A program made the translations under genes and the position numbers. DNA of 64,000 nt. Source: Paracoccaceae bacterium. Lineage in GTDB: Bacteria > Pseudomonadota > Alphaproteobacteria > Rhodobacterales > Rhodobacteraceae. Position 1 is the first letter of the stretch. Every line of letters starts with the position of its first letter. This document shows, in pieces, positions 24,082 to 31,061 of this stretch. Below the pieces are notes generated by a model, which was given only the letters and a program-made list of their open reading frames with translations, was not told the origin of the DNA and made no database searches. The stretch lies in assembly GCA_014879735.1 (NCBI GenBank), contig JACSRN010000103.1, forward strand, positions 1-64,000. Direction: 5' to 3'.

Positions 24082-25695
24082 TCATTCTGCCCAATAGGCC
24101 CGGTCGAAGGGTGCCATCGCCCCCCAGATCCCCACGGGCAGATCGCGCAGGTCGGAGCTCTGCACCGTGTGATAGGGCATCACATGCAGGAAATGCAGCG
24201 GCACGTCTTCGGTGATGATCTTCTGGAACTCGACATACATTTGCCGGCGCAGCTCGGGATCGGTCTCAAGCGCGGCACGCTCCAGCAGGTCATCCACCGC
24301 CGGGTTGGAGTAATGCGCGGTGTTCGAGAATGGCACGCCGGGACGGATGTTCGAGGTGACGTAGGTCCGATGCACGCCGATGACGGGATCGCCCCAGTTG
24401 AAGACGCTTTCGATGCTGAGATCATAGTCGCTGGTCGAGGAGATCTGGGTATTCCACGATGCGAAATCCGGCAGGCTGCGGACCGTCGCATCGATCCCGA
24501 CCTCGCGCAGCTGCGCGGCAATCGCCTCGGCCAGGTTCTTGCCGAATTCGATGGTACCGGGAATCCAGTCGATGGTGATCTTCATGCGGATGCCGTCTGC
24601 GTCCGCGGGATAGCCCGCCTCGTCCAGCAGCGCCCGCGCCTTGTCGAGATCCAGGTCGTAGAGTGCCACATCCGCGGTGTAGAACGGCGTGTCCGGTGCG
24701 ATGGGCCCGGTAGCGCGGACCGACCGACCAAGCTGCATGACATCGGTGATGAAGCTCTTGTCGATGGCATAGGCCACCGCCTGACGCACCCGGACATCCT
24801 TCCACGGATCGCGCGTCATGTTGAAGGCCAGCCAGTTGATCGCGCCGATCCCGCTGTAGCCTTCGGTGACGGCGACCAGCCCGTCGCTGCCCGACAGCCG
24901 GTCCACCTCGCGCAGCGTCAGCGAGGTGAAGGGATTGTACTGTACTTCGCCCCGCTTCAGCAGCAGCGCCATGTTCGAGCGGTCACGCACGAACTGGATC
25001 ACGATGCGGTCCAGATAGGGCCGGCCCTCGATGAAAAAGTCGTCATAGCGCTCCAGCGTCAGATAGCGGTCGTTGACGAATTCGCCGAATTTGAACGGTC
25101 CCGATCCCACCACATCCTGCAGGTTGTGCGGGTTGGTTCGCAGATCGCCCTCGCCATAGACATGCTCGGGCATGATCGGCAGCAAAAGCGGTGACAGGGC
25201 CAGCATCAGCCCGGGAAAGGGATGCGACAGACGGATGATCACGGTGCCGTCATCCGGCGTCTCGACGCTGTCCACCGCTTCAAGCATGGTCTTGAACGGA
25301 TGGTTTTCCTTTACCGCCCGGATCGAGAAGGCCACATCCGAAGCCTTGATCGGCACGCCGTCGTGGAAGGTCGCATTGTCGACCAGATGCAGCGTCAGCG
25401 TCTTTTCGTCATCGCTGAACGCCCAGTCGGTCGCAAGGTAGGGCTGGGGCGTCCAGTCGGTATCATAGCGGACGAGCCCGGCAAAAAGCTGCGCGCCCGG
25501 AACACCGGCGCCAAAGCCCGACTGCACCGCCGGATTGAACGATGGCGGCGTATAGCCCGCCCCGATGACAAGCTCACCGCCACGTTGCGGTTCTTCGGCG
25601 GGTGCGATCTGAGCCGAGACGCAAAGCGCCGCGGCAAGGCCGGCTGCGCGCAGCGCGCGCGGAACGAAAGCGGCAATCCCTGTCAACCTGTTCAT
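24082..25695 (-). CDS. Extracellular solute-binding protein, family 5 (peptide-type)
   Basis: A 537-residue SBP_bac_5 receptor. The signal peptide covers about residues 1-33 (LRAAGLAAALCVSAQIAPAEE). The mature N-terminus PQRGGELVIGAGYTPPSFNPAVQ, YEPALLAT-like WTPQPYLATDWAF and DVAFSIRAVKE are typical. ATG 25695 follows a strong GGGAGG at -8. It lies 25 bp after the deaminase gene. Family 5 receptors bind peptides, nickel chelates, sugars and other compounds; linkage to a deaminase suggests a nucleoside, nucleobase or purine-containing ligand here, which is inference. Confidence 0.91.
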   Translation of the reverse strand: MNRLTGIAAFVPRALRAAGLAAALCVSAQIAPAEEPQRGGELVIGAGYTPPSFNPAVQSGFGAGVPGAQLFAGLVRYDTDWTPQPYLATDWAFSDDEKTLTLHLVDNATFHDGVPIKASDVAFSIRAVKENHPFKTMLEAVDSVETPDDGTVIIRLSHPFPGLMLALSPLLLPIMPEHVYGEGDLRTNPHNLQDVVGSGPFKFGEFVNDRYLTLERYDDFFIEGRPYLDRIVIQFVRDRSNMALLLKRGEVQYNPFTSLTLREVDRLSGSDGLVAVTEGYSGIGAINWLAFNMTRDPWKDVRVRQAVAYAIDKSFITDVMQLGRSVRATGPIAPDTPFYTADVALYDLDLDKARALLDEAGYPADADGIRMKITIDWIPGTIEFGKNLAEAIAAQLREVGIDATVRSLPDFASWNTQISSTSDYDLSIESVFNWGDPVIGVHRTYVTSNIRPGVPFSNTAHYSNPAVDDLLERAALETDPELRRQMYVEFQKIITEDVPLHFLHVMPYHTVQSSDLRDLPVGIWGAMAPFDRAYWAE

Positions 25696-25720
25696 ATTGT
25701 GTCCTCCCTGACGAAGCGGT

Positions 25721-26758
25721 TCACGCGGCCGGCTCTTTTCCGGTGCGCAGGTGGCGGGCAAGATGGCTGTCGAGTTCCGTGAGGAAGGCGGCCTTTTGCG
25801 CATCGTCGAGCCAGGCGCCTTCGAACGCATAGCGCATGAAGCGGGTCATCTCCTCCGCCGAGAAGCCGCCGCGGCGCTGGACCTCGGTCATCGTATTGAC
25901 CATGTAGCGGCTGGCAAATTCCTCGGGGTCGTCGGTGTTGACACAGACGCGCAGCCCGAGATCCAGCATCCGGCGCAGCGCCGGAAGGCGGCGCGGCTCG
26001 GGGTCGGAGACGCGCCAGGTCGGGCACATCGTCAGCGTGATGTCGCGTTCGATGACGTCTGCAATCAGTTGCGGATCGTCCAGCACATGCAGCCCGTGGT
26101 CGATGCGTTCCACGCCCAGGACATGGATGCATTGCCGGGCATGTTCGACGGCGTTTTCCTGATCGCAGTCGCAATGGGCGGTCAGGCGATAGCCCTCTTC
26201 CCGCGCGCGGCGATAGAACTCCTGGAACTTGACCGGAGGATTGCCGGCCTCGAAGGAATCCAGCCCGACGCCCACGATATCGGCGCGGTGCCTTGCCGCC
26301 AGATCGAGCATTTCCAGCGCGCTGTCCTGCGAGCGCTCGCGATTCATGCACATCACAAGTTGCGTCGAGACCGCAGAGCCCCGGCGCGCCTTGTTCAGCG
26401 CCTCGATCAGTTCGTCAAAGGCAATGCCGCGCTTGATATGAACTTGCGGATCGAAGGAAAGTTCGACGTGGCGGACATTCTCGATCACGCAACGATCAAG
26501 GAAGTCGCGGGTGATTTCATAGACGTCGCGGCCGGTGCGCAGCACATCGGTGCACATGTAGTGATATTTCAGAAAGTTCGCCAAAGCCGGCTGGCCATAA
26601 TCCTGTGCCGCCAGAAGCTCGGCCTCGGAGGAAAAGGGAATGTCGATCCCGTTGCGCTCCGCCAGCTCCAGCACCTTCGCCGCGGCAACCGTGCCCTCGA
26701 TATGCAGATGCAGCTCTGCCTTCGGCATCGTTGCGATGAAATCCGCCATGTGATCCAT
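25721..26758 (-). CDS. Adenosine-deaminase-family amidohydrolase with altered active-site motif
   Basis: A 345-residue metal-dependent TIM-barrel deaminase of the adenosine/adenine deaminase family. The metal ligands are present: ELHLHIEGT (H17, H19), the third His (H195), the RIDHG block (H221) and NTDDP (D276-D277). The canonical HAGE motif, whose Glu shuttles the proton during deamination, reads HCDCDQ here (H195-Q200), with Cys198 where the Glu is expected. The substrate may therefore not be adenosine. Start 26758 has GGAGGA at -6. It is the first gene of the operon with the peptide-type importer and is probably repressed by the divergent TetR protein through the repeats at 26775-26808. 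Confidence 0.85.
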   Translation of the reverse strand: MDHMADFIATMPKAELHLHIEGTVAAAKVLELAERNGIDIPFSSEAELLAAQDYGQPALANFLKYHYMCTDVLRTGRDVYEITRDFLDRCVIENVRHVELSFDPQVHIKRGIAFDELIEALNKARRGSAVSTQLVMCMNRERSQDSALEMLDLAARHRADIVGVGLDSFEAGNPPVKFQEFYRRAREEGYRLTAHCDCDQENAVEHARQCIHVLGVERIDHGLHVLDDPQLIADVIERDITLTMCPTWRVSDPEPRRLPALRRMLDLGLRVCVNTDDPEEFASRYMVNTMTEVQRRGGFSAEEMTRFMRYAFEGAWLDDAQKAAFLTELDSHLARHLRTGKEPAA

Positions 26759-26774
26759 GACTTTCCTCCAGCCG

Positions 26775-26808
26775 TTCACCAATTGGTACATTTTCACCAT
26801 GTGGTACA
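26775..26808. promoter_or_regulatory. Two tandem RutR-like operators in the deaminase promoter
   Basis: Two near-identical 16-bp units, TTCACCAATTGGTACA (26775-26790) and TTCACCATGTGGTACA (26793-26808), repeat with an 18-bp period. Each contains ACCANNTGGT, the core of the E. coli RutR site TTGACCANNTGGTCAA. On the minus strand a perfect TTGACA (26824-26819) is followed 17 bp later by CATGGT (26801-26796), a weak -10 lying inside the upstream unit. A protein bound here would block transcription of the deaminase operon. The divergent gene encodes a RutR-like TetR protein, the obvious candidate. Confidence 0.72.
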
Positions 26809-26920
26809 TTTTTTCGTTTGTCAACGGCCCTGCGCTGGCCGATAGTCGCAATGGCCGCGCCCGGTACGGATGATCGGCTGAAGATGCGCACTTTCAAAAT
26901 GTTAGATCGTGAGACCCCGG

Positions 26921-27577
26921 ATGCAGGAACAGACCGAGCAACCCACACGGCAGCCCGGCGGGATCCGCCAGACGCGCATTCAGGCGATCATGGATGCTGC
27001 CGAGGCCGAATTCGCGCAAAGCGGTTTCCAGGGCACTTCGGTCCAGGCCATTGCCGACCGGGCCCATATCCAGAAGCGGCTGATCCTCTATTATTTCAGC
27101 ACCAAGGAAGATCTCTACAAAGAGGTGATCGAGCGGATCTTCCTTGAATGGCGCAACCTCGACCCGGTGAACTGGCAGGGATCGCCACGCCAGGTCATCG
27201 CGAGTTATGTCGACCACATCTTCCTGGCGGCCGAGGGGAAGCCGCACCGCAGCAAGCTGATCGTGGCCGAGATGATGTCGGGCGGGCAGTTCGGATTGGA
27301 AATCATGCGCATCCGCGGATCGGACCGGATCCTTGCGCGCACCGTCGCCTTTCTGGAGGGCTGCATGGACCGCGGGCAGATGCGGCGGACCGATGCCACG
27401 GCCTTCCTGTTCCAGATCTGGAGCGCACAGCATTTCTACGTGGCCTTCGAGCCGGAAGTCGGCTTCTTCCTTGGCAAGCCGCGGCTGACGGCCGCCGACT
27501 GGCAAAGGTTCCGCACGGCAACGAAGGAGTTCGCTCTGTCCTATTTCGCACCGCCGGAAGAGGGCGAGGCGCCCTGA
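26921..27577 (+). CDS. TetR-family regulator, RutR-like
   Basis: A 218-residue TetR regulator. The N-terminal helix-turn-helix reads RQTRIQAIMDAAEAEFAQSG then AIADRAHIQKRLILYYFSTKEDLYKEV. The C-terminal part (IVAEMMSGG, LFQIWSAQHFYVAFEPEV) resembles the ligand domain of RutR, the pyrimidine-sensing regulator. ATG 26921 is used; GTG 26909 in frame is equally possible, and neither has a strong ribosome-binding site. It is divergent from the deaminase/transporter operon, with two RutR-like operators between them, so it is most likely its local repressor and possibly autoregulated. It ends 15 bp from the convergent GlxA-type gene. Confidence 0.85.
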   Translation: MQEQTEQPTRQPGGIRQTRIQAIMDAAEAEFAQSGFQGTSVQAIADRAHIQKRLILYYFSTKEDLYKEVIERIFLEWRNLDPVNWQGSPRQVIASYVDHIFLAAEGKPHRSKLIVAEMMSGGQFGLEIMRIRGSDRILARTVAFLEGCMDRGQMRRTDATAFLFQIWSAQHFYVAFEPEVGFFLGKPRLTAADWQRFRTATKEFALSYFAPPEEGEAP

Positions 27578-27592
27578 CCGCCCCGCCGCCGG

Positions 27593-28630
27593 TCAGATTC
27601 GTACCTGTCCGACGCCCTGTTTCAGCTTTGTCGGTGCCATGCCGAACCTTTTGCGGAAACTCTTGGAGAAATGCGGCACCGATTCGAAGCCACAGGCGGT
27701 GGCAACCTCCATCAGCGTCAGATCTGTCGTGGCCAGCAGGTTACGCCCGCGGTCAAGCCGCAGCCCGCGGTAGAATTCGCCCGGCGTCTTGCCGGTTGCA
27801 TCGCGGAACAGCCGTTCGAGATGCCGGCGCGAATAGCCGGCGGCATCGGCCAGATCGTCCATCGACAGCGGATTGTCGATATGGCGGTTCATCAGATGCA
27901 CCACGGCGATCAGAACCGGATTGCGCGACGACATCAGCGCGGCCATCGAACTGCGCTGAGCGGGCTCCACCCCCGGCAGCACCGTACGCAGACACATGTC
28001 CGAGACCATGGCCGCAAAGTCGGCTCCGTGATCGGCCGCGATGATCGACAGCATCATGTCGGTCGCTGCAGCCCCGCCGCCGCAGGTCATCAGCCGGCCA
28101 TCGGTCTCGAACCTGTTCGGCGTCGGGAAAAGATCGGGGAAGGTCTCGGCAAATCCGGGCTGGTTTTCCCAGTGCAGCGTGAAGCGCCGGCCCGTCAGCA
28201 GCCCCGCACGCGCCAGCGCCACCGCCCCCGTACAAATGCCGCCGACCGCGCCGCCAAAGCGGTCATGACGCTGGACGGCGGCCACAACGGCCGGCACTGC
28301 GGCGGCCATCGCCGGATTGCCGGCACAAACGAACAGCCGCACGCCCTTTTCCAGCGGTGCGACCGGGCCGTCGACGCCGACCGGAATGCCCGACGAACTG
28401 GCGACCGGCTCGCCGCTTTCCGACATCAGCCGCCAGCGGTAAAGCGGTTGTTGCGACAGCTGGTTCGAGATGCGCAGCGGCTCGACCGCGGAGGCCAGCG
28501 CCAGGAATGTGAAGCCCGGGACCAGAATGAAGGCATAGCTGCGCGTCGGCCCAGGGTTCTCGACGGGAAGGAAAGCGGCGCCTTTCGGCACCAGCGCCCC
28601 AAGCTCCAATTCGACGCCCGCCCCGGCCAT
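27593..28630 (-). CDS. GlxA-type AraC-family transcriptional regulator
   Basis: About 345 residues. The N-terminal DJ-1/PfpI-like domain (about 25-190) includes FILVPGFTFLALASAVEPLR and GGAVGGICTGAVALARAGLL, with a Cys at the nucleophile elbow. The C-terminal AraC DNA-binding domain has two helix-turn-helix units (MDDLADAAGYSRRHLERLFRD and MEVATACGFESVPHFSKSFRKRFG). This architecture includes GbdR, CdhR and ArgR-type regulators of choline, carnitine and amino-acid catabolism. The frame is open further upstream to 28834; 28630 is chosen by comparison with family length, so the start is uncertain. No catabolic target is adjacent. Confidence 0.83.
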   Translation of the reverse strand: MAGAGVELELGALVPKGAAFLPVENPGPTRSYAFILVPGFTFLALASAVEPLRISNQLSQQPLYRWRLMSESGEPVASSSGIPVGVDGPVAPLEKGVRLFVCAGNPAMAAAVPAVVAAVQRHDRFGGAVGGICTGAVALARAGLLTGRRFTLHWENQPGFAETFPDLFPTPNRFETDGRLMTCGGGAAATDMMLSIIAADHGADFAAMVSDMCLRTVLPGVEPAQRSSMAALMSSRNPVLIAVVHLMNRHIDNPLSMDDLADAAGYSRRHLERLFRDATGKTPGEFYRGLRLDRGRNLLATTDLTLMEVATACGFESVPHFSKSFRKRFGMAPTKLKQGVGQVRI

Positions 28631-28925
28631 GCCCGCCCGCCCCGCATTCTGTGCGGCGCCATGAAGCGCCTGCCCGCCAATGCGGTCAAGGTCGATCGAC
28701 CGGGTCTTCGCCGCCCCCATTGCCGCAAAAAGGCTGTCGCGGCGGCAAAGGGGCAGGCCGCAAGACCGCCGGCGATCCGCTCTTCCGCCGCGACGGCGAT
28801 GGAAGTGTTTGAACATCGGCGCCAATGCGGGCATCTTGCCTGCGCGGCAACAGCCGTGGCGGCCGACATTTCCGTCATCCGCACATCGCCTTGGAGAGGG
28901 GGATAACCTGCAGCAGGATCACTAC

Positions 28926-29609
28926 ATGCTTGCGCGTCGTTCCGTGCTGTTGTCAGCCGCGCCCGAAGATGTTGCGCGCGGCCTGCTGGCAACGGCACAT
29001 ACCCGCACACTCGAGCGGGGAACGACGATCTTCCTGCAGGGCGAACGCGCATCCTCAATCTACATCGTGGCCGAGGGCTGGGTGAAACTCTATCGCATCG
29101 CCCCCAGCGGCACCGAGGCGGTGGTGGGCGTCTTTACCAAGGGCGAAAGTTTCGGCGAGGCGGTGGCCTTCCGCCACGACACCTATCCTGTCTCTTCCGA
29201 GGCCGTCACCGATTGCACCCTGATCCGGATCGAGGCCGATGCCTTCCTGCGCCAGATCCGCGAAAACCCCGAAATCGCGATCTCGATGCTGTCGGCAACC
29301 TATGCCCATCTTCACGCGCTGGTGTCCCAGGTCGAGGCGTTGAAGGCGCAGACCGGATCGCAGCGGGTCGCCGAATTTCTGCTGAACCTCGCGCCCTGCC
29401 GCGAGGGGCCCTGCGACGTGACACTGCCCTATGACAAGGTACTGATTGCCGGGCGCCTTGGCATGCAGCCAGAAAGCCTGAGCCGCGCCTTTGCCCGGCT
29501 CAAGGTTCAGGGGGTGACGGTGCGCCAGAACGTTGCACGGATCACCGACGTCTCGACCCTGCGGAACTTCGTGGAGGCCGACCCGGCGCTGGCCTGGGCC
29601 CGGCCATGA
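28926..29609 (+). CDS. nnrR: Crp/Fnr-family regulator, NnrR/DNR-like
   Basis: A 227-residue regulator. The N-terminal cyclic-nucleotide-binding-like beta-roll (LERGTTIFLQGERASSIYIVAEGWVKLYR...FGEAVAFRHDTYPVSSEAV) is followed by a dimer helix and a winged helix-turn-helix (LIAGRLGMQPESLSRAFARLKVQGV). The N-terminal cysteine cluster of oxygen-sensing FNR is absent, fitting the NO-responsive NnrR/DNR subgroup. Position beside nor and nir genes with TTAAC-N4-GTCAA boxes supports that role. The start is not certain: GGAGAGGGGG lies 18-27 nt upstream of ATG 28926 and could serve an in-frame CTG at 28908. The stop overlaps the next gene by 4 nt. Confidence 0.85.
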   Translation: MLARRSVLLSAAPEDVARGLLATAHTRTLERGTTIFLQGERASSIYIVAEGWVKLYRIAPSGTEAVVGVFTKGESFGEAVAFRHDTYPVSSEAVTDCTLIRIEADAFLRQIRENPEIAISMLSATYAHLHALVSQVEALKAQTGSQRVAEFLLNLAPCREGPCDVTLPYDKVLIAGRLGMQPESLSRAFARLKVQGVTVRQNVARITDVSTLRNFVEADPALAWARP

Positions 29610-30157
29610 CGCCGCGGCTTGCCACAGCCCTTGCCGCGATCGATGCGGCCAATGGCGCGGATCCCGCCGGCGAGGCGCTGGTCTACGGCCGGCAGATGAC
29701 GGCCGAACTCGACCGGCTGTTCCCGCAGGCCTCGGAGGTTCTGCAGATTGCGGCCCGCGGCCAGCATGTGGAGCGCTGGCTTCTGCCGCGCGCCGATTTT
29801 CCCGAAGGCCGCGAGGGCTATCACGCCTGGCGCCGCGAACAGGGCCGGCGCCATGCTGCACGGGTGGCCGAAATCATGGCCGGTGCCGGCTATGGGCCGG
29901 ACGACTGCCAGCGCGCCGGCACCCTGCTGCGCAAGGAGGGGCTGAAGCGCGATCCCGAGGTTCAGGCGCTGGAAGACGTAGCCTGCATCGTCTTCCTGCG
30001 CTGGTATTTCACCCCCTTCGCCAAGGGACGCGATGCCGCGTCGCTGCGCGAGATCGTGGCGAAGACCGCGCGCAAGATGTCGCCCGACGGCCGCGCGCGG
30101 GTTCTGGAGGAGTTCGACCTGCCGGAGGATCTCGCCGCGGCCGTCCGCGAAGGCTGA
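29606..30157 (+). CDS. DUF4202 domain protein
   Basis: A 183-residue soluble protein matching the DUF4202 family as I recognise it: helical, rich in charged residues, with AARGQHVERWLLPRADFPEGREGYHAWRREQGRRHA and DVACIVFLRWYFTPFAKG. The alternating His/Arg motifs around RGQHVERW and LEDVAC could place conserved His and Asp residues as in HD-type metal enzymes, though I cannot prove this. DUF4202 genes recur beside denitrification genes. Translation is coupled to the nnrR-like gene (ATGA overlap at 29606-29609), implying a function linked to the NO response. The function is unknown. Confidence 0.8.
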   Translation: MTPRLATALAAIDAANGADPAGEALVYGRQMTAELDRLFPQASEVLQIAARGQHVERWLLPRADFPEGREGYHAWRREQGRRHAARVAEIMAGAGYGPDDCQRAGTLLRKEGLKRDPEVQALEDVACIVFLRWYFTPFAKGRDAASLREIVAKTARKMSPDGRARVLEEFDLPEDLAAAVREG

Positions 30158-30162
30158 TCGCA

Positions 30163-30183
30163 GACCGGCCGGTCGCGGCCGGC
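30163..30183. terminator. GC-rich palindrome between convergent DUF4202 and norF genes
   Basis: The short convergent gap holds the 12-bp perfect palindrome GACCGGCCGGTC (30163-30174), overlapping a GCCGG / CCGGC stem (30168-30172 with 30179-30183). It could terminate both transcripts, but has no U-tract on either strand. Confidence 0.4.
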
Positions 30184-30184
30184 A

Positions 30185-30430
30185 TCAGGCGGCAAGGGCC
30201 AGTACCGCGAACAGCGCCAGCAAAAGGACCAGCACCAGATCGAAGCCGCGCGCCCAGGCCGGCGCGGCCGAAAGCCCGAGATAGCGCGTCAGGATCAGAT
30301 GCGCCTTCACCCCGGCAAGGCAGAGGACACCCAGCACGAAGGCCGGCCCGGCAAGGCCCGAGGCGGCAAGCGCGGTCGAGGCCAAGGACAGGCCGATCAG
30401 CCAGAGCCAGGCGCGGGTCAAGGCGCTCAT
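30185..30430 (-). CDS. norF: NorF-like small membrane protein
   Basis: An 81-residue protein with three hydrophobic segments (AWLWLIGLSLASTALAASG, GPAFVLGVLCLAGVKAHLIL, FDLVLVLLLALFAVLALAA) resembling NorF and the small prokaryotic cytochrome oxidase subunit IV, including the KAHLIL...YLGL block. In Paracoccus norF is the last gene of norCBQDEF and is needed for full NO reductase activity. Start 30430 is the first Met giving the family N-terminus; 88 bp separate it from norE. Confidence 0.82.
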   Translation of the reverse strand: MSALTRAWLWLIGLSLASTALAASGLAGPAFVLGVLCLAGVKAHLILTRYLGLSAAPAWARGFDLVLVLLLALFAVLALAA

Positions 30431-30518
30431 CGGCCCCGCCTCGGCCGCTGGGAAAGGGCGGTCCCGCGGGGGCCGGCCGGGATCCGCTGGCACGACGGCA
30501 GCAGGGGCATGGCGCGGG

Positions 30519-31061
30519 TCATAGCAGATAGACCACCGGAAACAGCAGCACCCAGACCAGATCCACCATGTGCCAGAACGCGGCCCCCGTCTCGACCGCC
30601 CGGGGCGCCGCAATCCAGCCGACCACCGTCAGCAGCACCATGCCGGCCAGCACATGCGCGGCATGAAAGCCGGTGAGCAGAAAGGAGAAGGTATAGAAGG
30701 CATGGGTCTCTGTGCCGATGCCCTGGGCGAAGAGGTCGGCATATTCGCTGTATTTGATGGCGAGAAATACCCCGCCCAGCAGGACCGCCGGGACCAGAAG
30801 CGCGCGCATGCGGCCGAACCGGCCGGCCTCGGCCGCGCGGGTGGCCAGGGCGGCCAACCAGCCCGAGGTGACAAGGACCAGCGTGTTGGCGGCGGCCCCG
30901 GTGCGATGCAGATGCGTCTGTGCCTCGGCAAAACCCACAGGATCGGTCAGCCGGACCGCCAGAAACGCAACCAGCCCCGCGCCGAATACCGCAAGCTCCG
31001 ACATGATCAGAACCCACATCATCAGTTCGCCGGGCAGGCCGGGCCGGCTGTCGGCCGTCAT
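30519..31061 (-). CDS. norE: NorE-like protein (cytochrome oxidase subunit III family)
   Basis: A 180-residue membrane protein of the heme-copper oxidase subunit III family with five predicted membrane segments, including MMWVLIMSELAVFGAGLVAFLAVR, YTFSFLLTGFHAAHVLAGMVLL and AFWHMVDLVWVLLFPVVYLL, the typical C-terminal end. In nor clusters this is NorE, an accessory factor for NO reductase. The ATG overlaps the norD stop (31058-31061). Confidence 0.9.
   Translation of the reverse strand: MTADSRPGLPGELMMWVLIMSELAVFGAGLVAFLAVRLTDPVGFAEAQTHLHRTGAAANTLVLVTSGWLAALATRAAEAGRFGRMRALLVPAVLLGGVFLAIKYSEYADLFAQGIGTETHAFYTFSFLLTGFHAAHVLAGMVLLTVVGWIAAPRAVETGAAFWHMVDLVWVLLFPVVYLL

Noticed and set aside
22951..25194. 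747-codon plus-strand frame opposite the peptide-type permeases and receptor
   Set aside because: Antisense to three clear ABC transporter genes; composition typical of a shadow frame.
28836..28850. TTGCCTGCGCGGCAA upstream of the NnrR-like gene as an FNR/NnrR box
   Set aside because: The palindrome has a 5-nt spacer and GCC/GGC half-sites, so it does not fit the 14-bp TTRAY-N4-RTYAA geometry.
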